DNA from: Bacteroidota bacterium | Lineage (GTDB): Bacteria; Bacteroidota; Bacteroidia; AKYH767-A; OLB10 | Assembly: GCA_029547265.1 (NCBI GenBank) | Contig: JAKPPP010000058.1 | Coordinates: 1 to 40,681 of the forward strand | Direction: 5' to 3' | Length of the DNA stretch: 40,681 nt | Part shown: positions 6,725 through 14,996 of the stretch, one piece after another | Layout: every line of letters begins with the position of its first letter | How positions within the stretch are numbered: position 1 is the stretch's first letter | Notes under the pieces: generated by a model | What the model was told of the DNA's origin: nothing | The model's input: only the letters and a program-made list of their open reading frames with translations | The model's database searches: none | Made by a program: the position numbers and the translations under genes

Positions 6725-8566
6725 ATGGCAACTACTACCAATATCATGGAGAAAAACTCCGCAGTGAAGTTTGCAACGCCTGACCCGAACGATTTCGATT
6801 GGGACAACACAGGCAAAGCTTTTGAAACCTACAAAGCAGAGGATCGCGAGAAACTCGAGTCATTGTATGACCAAAAGTTGAATCAAGTGCTGGAACGTGA
6901 AATCGTAATGGGTTCTATTATCGGTTTAACCAGCAAGGAAGCCGTAGTCAATATTGGCTACAAGTCAGACGGCTTAATTCCATTAACTGAATTCCGTCAC
7001 ATGCCTGATTTAAAGGCCGGTGATCAGATTGAAGTTTATGTGGAGACAGCAGAAGACAAAAACGGTCAGCTGATTCTTTCTCACAAGAAAGCGCGCGCTA
7101 TGAAATCATGGGAGCGTGTTAATGAGTCTTTAGAGAAAGATGAAGTAATTACCGGATACGTGAAATGCCGCACAAAAGGTGGTTTGATCGTTGACGTATT
7201 CGGCATCGAAGCGTTCCTTCCCGGCTCGCAAATCGATGTTAAACCTATTCGTGACTATGATGTTTACGTAGGTAAAACCATGGAATTCAAGATTGTGAAA
7301 ATCAATCAGGAGTTCAAAAACGTGGTTGTTTCTCACAAAGTTCTTATCGAGAACGAATTGGAGAAACAAAAGCTTGAAATCATGAGTAAGTTGGAGAAAG
7401 GTCAAGTACTCGAAGGAACTGTGAAAAACATCACTTCTTATGGTGTGTTCATGGATCTTGGAGGTGTTGACGGATTACTTCACATCACTGATATCAGCTG
7501 GGGCCGTATAAGCCATCCGGAAGAAGTGCTTAAATTAGATGAGAAAGTAAATGTGGTAATTCTCGACTTTGATGACGAGAAAAAACGCATCGCTTTAGGA
7601 TTGAAACAACTTACTGCTCAACCTTGGGAATCACTTGATCAAAACCTTAAACAAGGCGATCGCGTGAAAGGTAAAGTAGTGGTGTTAACCGATTACGGTG
7701 CATTTGTTGAAATCATCCCTGGAGTTGAAGGTTTGATCCACGTTTCTGAAATGTCATGGTCACAACACTTACGTAGCCCTCAAGACTTCTTGAAAGTGGG
7801 TGACGAAGTTGAGACAGTGATCCTTTCTATCGATCGCGACGAACACAAAATGTCGTTAGGTCTGAAACAACTTTCTGATGATCCTTGGGGAGCAATCTTA
7901 GCTAAATACCCTGTTGGTTCTAAACACAAAGCTAAAGTGCGTAACTTCACTAACTTCGGAGTATTCGTTGAGTTAGAAGAAGGAGTTGACGGACTTATCC
8001 ATATCAGCGATTTAAGCTGGAACAAAAAAATCAAGCATCCTGCTGAATTCACTAAAATTGGTGAAGAACTAGATGTTGTTGTTCTTGAAGTTGACGTTGA
8101 AAACCGTCGCTTGAGCTTAGGTCACAAACAATTAGAAGATAATCCTTGGGATGCTTACGAATCAGTATTTACTGTAGGTAGCGCACACGAAGGTGTTATC
8201 GGAAAAGTAACTGATAAAGGTGCTTCTGTAATGTTTGCAGCTTACGGTGTTGAAGCTTTCGCTCCTTACCGTCAATTATCTAAAGAAGATGGAACTGTTG
8301 CTAAAGAAAACGAAACACTTGAGTTCCGAGTAATCGAATTCAGCAAAGAAAACCGTCGTATCGTAGTTTCTCACTCTCGTGTGTTTGATGAAAAAGCACA
8401 TGAAGCGAAGAAAGCTGAAGCTTCTGAAAAAGATGCAGCTCAGCAAACTACTGCGAAAGCGGTGAAGAAAATCAAGGACACTCAAGAAAAATCTACCTTA
8501 GGTGATATTTCTGCCCTTGCTGCTCTTAAGTCTTCAATGGAAGAAAACGAAAAGAAAGATAAATAA
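6725..8566 (+). CDS. rpsA: 30S ribosomal protein S1
   Basis: The 613-residue protein contains six S1 RNA-binding repeats, starting near residues 55, 137, 223, 308, 395 and 482. The middle ones show the typical YGVFMDLGGVDGLLHITDISW pattern. A charged lysine- and glutamate-rich tail follows residue 560. S1 brings mRNA to the 30S subunit; in phyla without Shine-Dalgarno sequences its role may be larger. It has its own consensus promoter, a leader hairpin and a strong terminator, so it is a single-gene transcript although ispH lies upstream on the same strand. Confidence 0.97.
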   Translation: MATTTNIMEKNSAVKFATPDPNDFDWDNTGKAFETYKAEDREKLESLYDQKLNQVLEREIVMGSIIGLTSKEAVVNIGYKSDGLIPLTEFRHMPDLKAGDQIEVYVETAEDKNGQLILSHKKARAMKSWERVNESLEKDEVITGYVKCRTKGGLIVDVFGIEAFLPGSQIDVKPIRDYDVYVGKTMEFKIVKINQEFKNVVVSHKVLIENELEKQKLEIMSKLEKGQVLEGTVKNITSYGVFMDLGGVDGLLHITDISWGRISHPEEVLKLDEKVNVVILDFDDEKKRIALGLKQLTAQPWESLDQNLKQGDRVKGKVVVLTDYGAFVEIIPGVEGLIHVSEMSWSQHLRSPQDFLKVGDEVETVILSIDRDEHKMSLGLKQLSDDPWGAILAKYPVGSKHKAKVRNFTNFGVFVELEEGVDGLIHISDLSWNKKIKHPAEFTKIGEELDVVVLEVDVENRRLSLGHKQLEDNPWDAYESVFTVGSAHEGVIGKVTDKGASVMFAAYGVEAFAPYRQLSKEDGTVAKENETLEFRVIEFSKENRRIVVSHSRVFDEKAHEAKKAEASEKDAAQQTTAKAVKKIKDTQEKSTLGDISALAALKSSMEENEKKDK

Positions 8567-8583
8567 TATCTTCTCCAATATTT

Positions 8584-8620
8584 AAAAATGCCCTGACAGA
8601 TATCGTCGGGGCATTTTTTT
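8584..8620 (+). terminator. Intrinsic terminator of rpsA
   Basis: AAAATGCCCTGAC pairs with GTCGGGGCATTTT around a 7-base loop, followed by a long T-run. It lies 18 bases after the rpsA stop. The T-run extends toward the pyrR promoter. Confidence 0.9.
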
Positions 8621-8636
8621 TGCATTAAATTTCTAT

Positions 8637-8644
8637 TACTTTTG
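8637..8644 (+). promoter_or_regulatory. -7 box of pyrR-pyrB promoter
   Basis: TACTTTTG matches TAnnTTTG. The expected -33 position falls in the T-run of the rpsA terminator (TTTT rather than TTTG). The box ends seven bases before the pyrR ATG, predicting little or no 5' leader and leaving no room for a PyrR-binding attenuator. Confidence 0.6.
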
Positions 8645-8651
8645 TATCCCG

Positions 8652-9209
8652 ATGTCGACGGCTTTAACTAAACGGATTTTTGATAAGGAATTACTTTCCA
8701 TCACGATTGATCGTTTATGTTATCAACTGATCGAAAATCACGATAATTTTCATGATGCCGTTATCGTAGGCCTGCAGCCTCGCGGCGTTTACCTTTCTCG
8801 TCGTATCTACCAACGTATTAAAGAGATTAATCCCAATGCCGAATTGAAGCATGGTGAGCTTGATATAAGCTTCTTCCGTGACGATTTTCGCCGCCGTGAG
8901 ATGATTGTCCCAAGTTCTACCAATATGGAGTTTATAGTGGAGGATAAAGACGTTATTTTGGTAGATGATGTATTGTTCACCGGACGTACTATCAGAGCAG
9001 GAATGGATGCGCTGATGGCTTTCGGTCGACCGAAAAAGGTAGAATTACTCGTGCTCATCAACCGTAAGTTTAGCCGACAATTACCTATTGCTCCCGATTA
9101 CACAGGGCAATCCATCGATACAGTAACATCTGAAAAGGTAAAAGTTCAATTGCAGTCGACTGATGGTGACGACGGCGTGTGGATAATTTCATCAGATTCA
9201 AAATTATGA
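8652..9209 (+). CDS. pyrR: Pyrimidine operon protein PyrR / uracil phosphoribosyltransferase
   Basis: A type I phosphoribosyltransferase fold with the PRPP loop VILVDDVLFTGRTIRAG near residues 100-116 and an N-terminal GLQPRGVYLSRRI segment. These features and the 185-residue length fit PyrR. In Bacilli PyrR binds the pyr mRNA leader and can also make UMP from uracil. Here it directly precedes pyrB, and their stop and start codons overlap (ATGA at 9206-9209). No leader with an attenuator is visible upstream, so control of this unit by RNA binding is doubtful and the enzyme activity may dominate. Confidence 0.93.
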   Translation: MSTALTKRIFDKELLSITIDRLCYQLIENHDNFHDAVIVGLQPRGVYLSRRIYQRIKEINPNAELKHGELDISFFRDDFRRREMIVPSSTNMEFIVEDKDVILVDDVLFTGRTIRAGMDALMAFGRPKKVELLVLINRKFSRQLPIAPDYTGQSIDTVTSEKVKVQLQSTDGDDGVWIISSDSKL

Positions 9210-10132
9210 GCCAACAACTGAGTGTACAACATCTTCTAGGAATTAAAGACCTTACTAAAGAGGATATTGAACTCATTTTTAATACGGCCGATAATTTTAA
9301 AGATGTTATTAATCGCCCAATCAAGAAAGTTCCTTCGCTTCGCGATATTACCGTAGCCAATATCTTTTTCGAGAATTCAACTCGTACCCGTTTAAGCTTC
9401 GAGCTAGCCGAAAAACGCCTCTCTGCTGATGTCGTTAATTTCTCGGCTTCCGGTTCTTCTGTTTCAAAAGGAGAGACGCTGATCGATACCGTTAACAATA
9501 TCCTCGCCATGAAGGTGGATATGGTAGTTATGCGTCACCCGAAACCGGGAGCAGCCGTTTTCCTTTCTAAGCATATTCAAGCTAATGTGGTGAATGCCGG
9601 CGACGGAACCCACGAACATCCCACCCAAGCCTTGCTGGATGCGTTTTCTATCCGCGAGAAACTAGGAAGTGTAGAAGGGAAGAAAGTGGTGATCGTAGGA
9701 GATATTCTTCACTCACGCGTTGCCTTATCGAATATTTTCTGCCTTAAAAAGCTGGGTGCCGAAGTAATGGTATGCGGACCCGCTACGCTGATTCCTCGTT
9801 ATATCAGCGAACTGGGTGTTATAGTAGAAAATAACCTCCTGAAAGCACTCGAATGGTGCGATGTAGCCAATATGCTTCGCATCCAACTCGAACGACAAGA
9901 TATAAAATACTTCCCGTCGTTGAGAGAGTACAGTATGATGTACGGACTCAATAAGGAAATCCTCGATAATCTGCCGAAAGAAATAGTTGTGATGCACCCG
10001 GGACCAATCAACCGAGGAGTAGAAATTACGAGTGACGTGGCCGATAGCAAGCAAAGTATTATCCTCGATCAGGTCGAGAATGGAGTGGCAGTTAGGATGG
10101 CGGTTCTATACCTTTTGGCACAAACACGCTGA
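9206..10132 (+). CDS. pyrB: Aspartate carbamoyltransferase catalytic subunit
   Basis: Second step of pyrimidine synthesis. The carbamoyl-phosphate site STRTR lies near residue 58 and HEHPTQALLD near 135; VIVGDILHSRVA and HPGPINRGVEI are also present. The ATG at 9206 overlaps the pyrR stop as ATGA and gives 308 residues, the family length. A GTG at 9179 would add a nine-residue tail encoded inside pyrR and is rejected. No regulatory subunit pyrI is nearby. Confidence 0.96.
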   Translation: MSQQLSVQHLLGIKDLTKEDIELIFNTADNFKDVINRPIKKVPSLRDITVANIFFENSTRTRLSFELAEKRLSADVVNFSASGSSVSKGETLIDTVNNILAMKVDMVVMRHPKPGAAVFLSKHIQANVVNAGDGTHEHPTQALLDAFSIREKLGSVEGKKVVIVGDILHSRVALSNIFCLKKLGAEVMVCGPATLIPRYISELGVIVENNLLKALEWCDVANMLRIQLERQDIKYFPSLREYSMMYGLNKEILDNLPKEIVVMHPGPINRGVEITSDVADSKQSIILDQVENGVAVRMAVLYLLAQTR

Positions 10133-10193
10133 TTTTAACAATTCATCGTTAACAAAGTAGGGGAACAACTAGTTCACTAGAATCATTTTTACT

Positions 10194-10201
10194 TATATTT
10201 G
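10194..10201 (+). promoter_or_regulatory. -7 box of the STAS gene promoter
   Basis: TATATTTG matches TAnnTTTG exactly and ends 19 bases before the ATG at 10221. The -33 region is not a clear TTTG. Confidence 0.5.
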
Positions 10202-10220
10202 TTTAAAACTAACAGGTATT

Positions 10221-10592
10221 ATGCACTTTACCTTAGACAAGAACGAAAAATATGTGGTCGTGAAACTTCACGAACAAAAATTAAATACGCTCATTGCCGC
10301 GGAGTTAAAATCAGAATTGTTGCTGCTTAATACGCAGGGATTCAACAATATAATTCTCGATTTATCAGAGTCATTATACTGTGATTCATCGGGATTGAGC
10401 GCAATCTTGGTAGGAAACCGTTTATGCCGTAATTCGAATGGAGCATTCGTGATTACAGGACTTAGCGATACCGTTAAAAAGCTGATCCAAATTTCGCAAC
10501 TCGACCAAGTGTTAAACATTAAATCGAATATTCAAGAAGCAGTAGAATTCGTTATTGCCGATGAATTAGAGCGAAATATCAACAATAATTAA
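10221..10592 (+). CDS. STAS-domain protein (anti-sigma factor antagonist-like)
   Basis: The 123 residues form a single STAS domain. The phosphorylatable-serine region reads LDLSESLYCDSSGLSAIL, near residues 47-64, like SpoIIAA and RsbV. Such proteins are switched by anti-sigma kinases; no kinase or phosphatase partner is encoded in this window. It is followed by a strong terminator at 10608-10643. Single STAS proteins near rnz are common in this phylum, and here the order is STAS, T9SS cargo, rnz. Confidence 0.9.
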   Translation: MHFTLDKNEKYVVVKLHEQKLNTLIAAELKSELLLLNTQGFNNIILDLSESLYCDSSGLSAILVGNRLCRNSNGAFVITGLSDTVKKLIQISQLDQVLNIKSNIQEAVEFVIADELERNINNN

Positions 10593-10607
10593 TCCGAAAG
10601 GATGAAC

Positions 10608-10643
10608 AAGAAAGGGAAATTACAATGTAGTTTCCCTTTCTTT
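10608..10643 (+). terminator. Intrinsic terminator after the STAS gene
   Basis: AAGAAAGGGAAA (10608-10619) pairs with TTTCCCTTTCTT (10631-10642) around an 11-base loop. It starts 15 bases after the STAS stop. Confidence 0.8.
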
Positions 10644-10646
10644 ATT

Positions 10647-10677
10647 TTCGGCATTCAAAAATCAATTCCTATCTTCG
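10647..10677 (+). promoter_or_regulatory. Promoter-like TTCG-N19-TATCTTCG before the T9SS gene
   Basis: TTCG (10647-10650), 19 bases, then TATCTTCG (10670-10677): the Bacteroidota geometry with both TTTG elements changed to TTCG. It lies after the STAS terminator and 21 bases before the ATG at 10699. Confidence 0.45.
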
Positions 10678-10698
10678 TAATCGTAAATAACGACTCTC

Positions 10699-11454
10699 AT
10701 GAACAGACTTATACTACTTATATGCACAGTTTTTGTTTTAAGTGCTACCAACAGTTATTCTCAATGTACTCCTAATACAGCTATTACTACCCCGGGAATT
10801 TTCCCTGATAGTGCTACGGGTTTATCGCCTGCTGTTACCGGCCAATTGTACACGCAAATAATGCAATTGAGAGTCCCGGCCGATACGGTTACTATGATAG
10901 GACCTCTTCCTGTTACAGTTCCAATTATCTCAATTGAGCTATTGTCGTTTGCGGGATTACCTGCGGGATTAACTTACTCATGTAATCCTACGAATTGTGT
11001 TTATCCCGGAGGAACCAACGGATGTGTTGCCATTACAGGAACACCAAGTGTAGCAGGACATTATCCTATTACTGCCATTACTAAAACCATTGCCAATATT
11101 TTCGGATCAAACGTATCTCAATTCGATACAATCGACTATTACTATATCGATGTAACAACAGCTTCAGGATTGTTAAGTGAAGATGGATTGCCTACGTTTA
11201 CAATGAGTCAAAATATGCCGAATCCTTCAGAAGATTTCACCAATATCGTTTATACATTACCATCGAAATCGGATGTGGAATTTTTCATGTTTAACATGAT
11301 CGGAAAAGAAGTATATCATAAGTTATTAGACGGCGATCAAGGTGAAAATGCACTAAAAATCGATGTTCGTGATTTTACTCCGGGAATCTACATGTACACA
11401 ATGACGGTAGGAGGTGAGACGATCTCCAAACGCATGGTGATTTCGAAAAAATAA
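10699..11454 (+). CDS. Secreted protein with T9SS type A sorting domain
   Basis: A signal peptide (MNRLILLICTVFVLSATNSYSQ) is followed by a proline- and threonine-rich region with Ig-like character (LPAGLTYSCNPTNCVYPGG...GTPSVAGHYPITAI). The C-terminal 80 residues are a T9SS type A domain: QNMPNPSEDFTNIVYTLP, FMFNMIGKEV and PGIYMYTMTVGGETISKRMVISK. The protein should cross the outer membrane through the type IX system and be attached to the surface or released. The cargo part has no recognisable catalytic domain. Its TAA directly abuts the rnz ATG, so a secreted protein and RNase Z share a transcript. Confidence 0.92.
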   Translation: MNRLILLICTVFVLSATNSYSQCTPNTAITTPGIFPDSATGLSPAVTGQLYTQIMQLRVPADTVTMIGPLPVTVPIISIELLSFAGLPAGLTYSCNPTNCVYPGGTNGCVAITGTPSVAGHYPITAITKTIANIFGSNVSQFDTIDYYYIDVTTASGLLSEDGLPTFTMSQNMPNPSEDFTNIVYTLPSKSDVEFFMFNMIGKEVYHKLLDGDQGENALKIDVRDFTPGIYMYTMTVGGETISKRMVISKK

Positions 11455-12369
11455 ATGGGATTTGAACTGACTATCTTGGGAAGTAGTTCCGCTACGCCCA
11501 TCTATAATCGACACCCGACTTCTCAATTACTTTCTATTCGCGATCATATCTTTTTGATTGATTGCGGAGAAGGAACCTTGATGCAGTTATTAAACTACCG
11601 CATCAAATATCATCGTATTTCGAGGATTTTCATTAGTCACTTGCATGGCGATCACTATCTCGGATTACTGGGATTGATATCTACATTCCATTTACAAGGT
11701 CGTACCAGTGATTTGCATATCTATGGACAGCAAGAGTTGATGGATATTATCGAATTGCAATTGCGCATTTCGAATACTCACCTGCGCTACAATCTTATCT
11801 TCCATGCCGTGCGACATTATACGCCGGAAATAATATTTGAAGACGAAGAAGTGATTGTACGATCAATTGTGTTGAATCATCGTGTGCCGTGTACAGGATT
11901 TATCTTTCTCGAGAAACCTCGTCCAAGGAAACTGAAAATCGAAAAGCTTCAAGAATACAACGTCCCGTTCACCTTTTTCAACCGCATCCGCAAAGGCGAT
12001 AATTTCCAGACTCAAGACGGAGAAACGATCATGAATGCCGAGCTTACGGAACCACCGGCCAAGCCACGATCGTATGCCTATTGCTCCGACACCGTTTATG
12101 AACCAAGGATAGCGGATGAAGTAAAAGAAGTTGACTTACTATACCACGAAGCCACTTTTTTGCATGATCAAGCGGATCGTGCATTATTTACCTATCATTC
12201 TACGTGTTTACAAGCCGCTGAGGTCGCATTAAATGCCAATGTGGGCAAGTTGCTCATCGGACATTTTTCCGCGCGTTATAGAGACTTACAGCCCTTATTA
12301 GCAGAAGCTCGATCGTTATTCCCGAATACGGAATTAGCCTTAGAAGGACGCAAGTTCAAAATTGATTAA
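11455..12369 (+). CDS. rnz: Ribonuclease Z
   Basis: The tRNA 3'-processing endonuclease. It begins with the family signature LTILGSSSATPIYNRHPTSQ and carries the zinc motif SHLHGDHYLGLLG near residues 60-72. Later metal ligands are in YCSDT, HEATF and LLIGHFSARY. The 304-residue length is standard. It starts immediately after the T9SS gene stop (zero gap). It converges on the NUDIX gene with one base between the stop codons, so no terminator separates the two and their mRNAs probably overlap. Confidence 0.96.
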   Translation: MGFELTILGSSSATPIYNRHPTSQLLSIRDHIFLIDCGEGTLMQLLNYRIKYHRISRIFISHLHGDHYLGLLGLISTFHLQGRTSDLHIYGQQELMDIIELQLRISNTHLRYNLIFHAVRHYTPEIIFEDEEVIVRSIVLNHRVPCTGFIFLEKPRPRKLKIEKLQEYNVPFTFFNRIRKGDNFQTQDGETIMNAELTEPPAKPRSYAYCSDTVYEPRIADEVKEVDLLYHEATFLHDQADRALFTYHSTCLQAAEVALNANVGKLLIGHFSARYRDLQPLLAEARSLFPNTELALEGRKFKID

Positions 12370-12370
12370 T

Positions 12371-12931
12371 CTACAGCTTGCCCTCTAAAATTAGCAACTT
12401 AGCTTTGAAGATAGTTGCTAAGGATAAGCCGTCCTTTATTTCTCCTCTCATGGCCATCTCAAAAAGCTCGTTAAAAGGAAGTTTTCTGACTTGTAATTGC
12501 TCAGTTTCTTCGGGTTCACTGTCGGTGAGCGTTAATCCTTTAGCCACATAACTATAACCAATTTCATCGGAAACGGAATTCGACAATTGCGATTCCAAAA
12601 TCATCTCCCATGAAGTAGCTTCTAATCCCGTTTCCTCTTTGAGTTCGCGTTTGGCACCCTCAAGAATGTCCTCGTTTAAGGGACAACCACCTTCAACAAC
12701 TTCCCACTCATAAGAATTCAGCGTGTATCGGTATTGGCCTACGATCCATGTATTATAATCATCGTCGAGCGGCAAAATAGCCATTGCGCGATTTTTGAAA
12801 TGAACCACCCCGTAAATCCCGGGATTACCTGAAGGATTAAGCACTTGGGACTCTGAAAGACTGATCCAAGGATTTTCATATTTCTTCTCAGTAGAAAGAG
12901 TTTTCCATGGGTTATGTTGAGCGGATTCCAT
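12371..12931 (-). CDS. NUDIX hydrolase, ADP-ribose pyrophosphatase-like
   Basis: A 186-residue protein with a full Nudix box at residues 81-103 (G-x5-E-x7-RELKEETGL), preceded by the YEWEVVEGG strand common in ADP-ribose pyrophosphatases. It probably cleaves ADP-ribose or a related nucleoside diphosphate sugar; the exact substrate cannot be read from sequence. It is convergent with rnz and divergent from pfkA. Confidence 0.92.
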   Translation of the reverse strand: MESAQHNPWKTLSTEKKYENPWISLSESQVLNPSGNPGIYGVVHFKNRAMAILPLDDDYNTWIVGQYRYTLNSYEWEVVEGGCPLNEDILEGAKRELKEETGLEATSWEMILESQLSNSVSDEIGYSYVAKGLTLTDSEPEETEQLQVRKLPFNELFEMAMRGEIKDGLSLATIFKAKLLILEGKL

Positions 12932-13098
12932 ATTTCAAAAATATGGATGTGCAATGCATAGATAGAAACGACGAGAAAAAAGTTTTAAACGAAGGAATTT
13001 AAAATCAAGAAAGAAAACATGATATGTTTTTACGAATATTACATCCTCCTAAAAAAAGGCTTAAAAAAACCGATTATATTAGCCCAACAATAGAAAAG

Positions 13099-14073
13099 AT
13101 GAAAAGAATAGCCGTTTTTACCTCCGGTGGTGATGCTCCCGGAATGAATGCCTGTATACGCGCAGTAGTGCGAACCTGTTTAGTAAATAAGATTCAGGTT
13201 TATGGGGTGATGAGAGGATACCAGGGAATGATTGAAGGAGAATTCAAGCCCATGACCTCGAGATCGGTAAGTAATATTATTCAGCGTGGTGGAACCATTT
13301 TAAAGGCTGCCAGAAGTAAAGAATTCATGACTCCCGAAGGAATGGATAAAGCCTATAAAAACCTTCAGGATCATCAAATTGACGGTATTGTAGCGATTGG
13401 TGGCGACGGAACATTTAAAGGCGCAGAAGAATTTACTGCTCGTTTTCCCGATATTAAAATAGTAGGAATTCCCGGTACCATCGATAACGATTTAGCAGGA
13501 ACGGATTTTACCTTAGGTTTCGATACCGCTTTAAATACTGTTGTAAGTGCAGTCGATAAGATTAAAGATACAGCGGCTTCTCACGATCGATGTTTCTTTA
13601 TTGAAGTAATGGGTCGCGATTCAGGATGCATTGCGCTTTGGGCTGCCGTGGCGGGAGGAGCAGAGTCGGTTTTGTTGCCTGAAAAGGAAACCAACCTCGA
13701 CGATTTAGTAGCTAAGCTAGAACTTGGAAAAGCACATAATAAATCGAGCAGCATTGTGATTGTCGCCGAAGGCGAGAAGAATGGAGGAGCTCAGAATATT
13801 GCGAATCAACTAAAAGAAAGAATCGACGAATACGAAACCAAGGTAACGGTACTCGGACATATTCAACGAGGAGGTAGTCCAACAGTATTCGATAGGATTT
13901 TAGCAGCGCGCTTTGGCGTTACTGCCGTCGACACTTTGCTAGCCGGAGGTAATAAAGTAATGATTGGTATTCGCAACAATGAAGTATGTTTAACCGAACT
14001 TTGCAAAGCCACCAAGCAACACGATCCCCTCGACGAAAAACTGTTTAGAATAGCCAATATTTTATCGTATTAA
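13099..14073 (+). CDS. pfkA: ATP-dependent 6-phosphofructokinase
   Basis: Commits fructose 6-phosphate to glycolysis. It shows the N-terminal TSGGDAPGMNA, the ATP site GGDGTFKG (about residues 101-108), the catalytic PGTIDND (about 125-131) and MGRDSG (about 169-174). Glycine in both GGDG and PGTIDND marks the ATP-using rather than the PPi-using type. An upstream ATG at 13024 would add 25 basic residues absent from the family, so the ATG at 13099 is chosen, giving 324 residues. It is monocistronic or co-transcribed with the beta-barrel gene 56 bp downstream. Confidence 0.95.
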   Translation: MKRIAVFTSGGDAPGMNACIRAVVRTCLVNKIQVYGVMRGYQGMIEGEFKPMTSRSVSNIIQRGGTILKAARSKEFMTPEGMDKAYKNLQDHQIDGIVAIGGDGTFKGAEEFTARFPDIKIVGIPGTIDNDLAGTDFTLGFDTALNTVVSAVDKIKDTAASHDRCFFIEVMGRDSGCIALWAAVAGGAESVLLPEKETNLDDLVAKLELGKAHNKSSSIVIVAEGEKNGGAQNIANQLKERIDEYETKVTVLGHIQRGGSPTVFDRILAARFGVTAVDTLLAGGNKVMIGIRNNEVCLTELCKATKQHDPLDEKLFRIANILSY

Positions 14074-14129
14074 CAAGCTTATTATAATTTTAAAAGCGAT
14101 TTAACGTTATCTGCCCAGAACTAACCAAA

Positions 14130-14921
14130 ATGAAAAAAATACTTCTCTTATCACTCTGTTTATCACTTGCCGGAATCAGTAATGCGCAAGAAGTTTTAAC
14201 CGACAAACAAGGTCACCCGATATTGCCGAAAGCCGGCGACTACAGCCTCGGATTTGATGCTGCACCTTTCATTACCTACTTCGGAAATCTATTTAACCAC
14301 GGCTCTAATAATTCGCCGGAGGCGTTGTTTACACAGCAGCATCCCATGACTATTTCGGGAATGTATCTCAAGAAAGATGACTTGGCTTACAGGGGAAAAA
14401 TTCGTGTCGGCTTCGGTACCGAAAAATCAGATACGATGGTTCAAAAGAACGGAAGTACTAATCCCAATGAAACGGTTGCCAACGAAACTAAACGCAATAC
14501 CAGTAATATTACTCTTGGCTTAGGAATGCAGAAGTGGAGAGGCTACGGAAGGCTGAGAGCATTTTACGGAGGAGAAATTTTGTTCGGAGTAGGAACCGAC
14601 AAAACGACCTATACTTACGGTAATGCATTAAGTAACGAAAATCAAGATACACGAAATACTTCGTATAAACCGGGGAATACTATTTCGTTCTCGCTACGCG
14701 GAATTATTGGAGTTGAATACTTCTTTGCTCCGAAAGTTTCATTGAGTGCTGAATACGGCTGGGGACCATCAGTAGCTTCAAAAGGACAAGGAGAATTGGT
14801 ACGTGAGAAATGGAATGGGGGAGGACTCGAAACCGTTACCACCAACACAGGAAAATCGTCGAAGTTTTTATTCGACAACGACAATAACGGAGGATCGATC
14901 AACTTGAATTTTTACTTCTAG
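14130..14921 (+). CDS. Outer membrane beta-barrel protein
   Basis: A 263-residue protein with a signal peptide (MKKILLLSLCLSLAGISNAQ). Amphipathic strands with alternating aromatic residues follow (AGDYSLGFDAAPFITYF, KIRVGFGTEK, SFSLRGIIGVEYFF), and it ends in phenylalanine (LNFYF), the usual outer-membrane insertion signal. The predicted barrel is small, perhaps 8-10 strands. No specific function can be given. The start is preceded by an A-rich stretch (ccaaaATG), typical of Bacteroidota initiation sites. Confidence 0.88.
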   Translation: MKKILLLSLCLSLAGISNAQEVLTDKQGHPILPKAGDYSLGFDAAPFITYFGNLFNHGSNNSPEALFTQQHPMTISGMYLKKDDLAYRGKIRVGFGTEKSDTMVQKNGSTNPNETVANETKRNTSNITLGLGMQKWRGYGRLRAFYGGEILFGVGTDKTTYTYGNALSNENQDTRNTSYKPGNTISFSLRGIIGVEYFFAPKVSLSAEYGWGPSVASKGQGELVREKWNGGGLETVTTNTGKSSKFLFDNDNNGGSINLNFYF

Positions 14922-14964
14922 TAATTAAAAAATAATCTTTTGCGCAGAGAGTAAATTCCATAAA

Positions 14965-14996
14965 AAAAGAGGAGATCAATTTTGATCTCCTCTTTT
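14965..14996 (+). terminator. Terminator of the beta-barrel gene (first of a near-identical pair)
   Basis: A perfect 15-bp stem, AAAAGAGGAGATCAA with TTGATCTCCTCTTTT, separated by two bases. A second copy with one G:T change lies at 15429-15466. Together they bracket the region holding repeat copy A. Confidence 0.85.

Noticed and set aside
13024..13098. N-terminal extension of pfkA by 25 residues
   Set aside because: Phosphofructokinases begin near MKRIAVFTSGGD; the extension is basic, AT-rich and not family-like.
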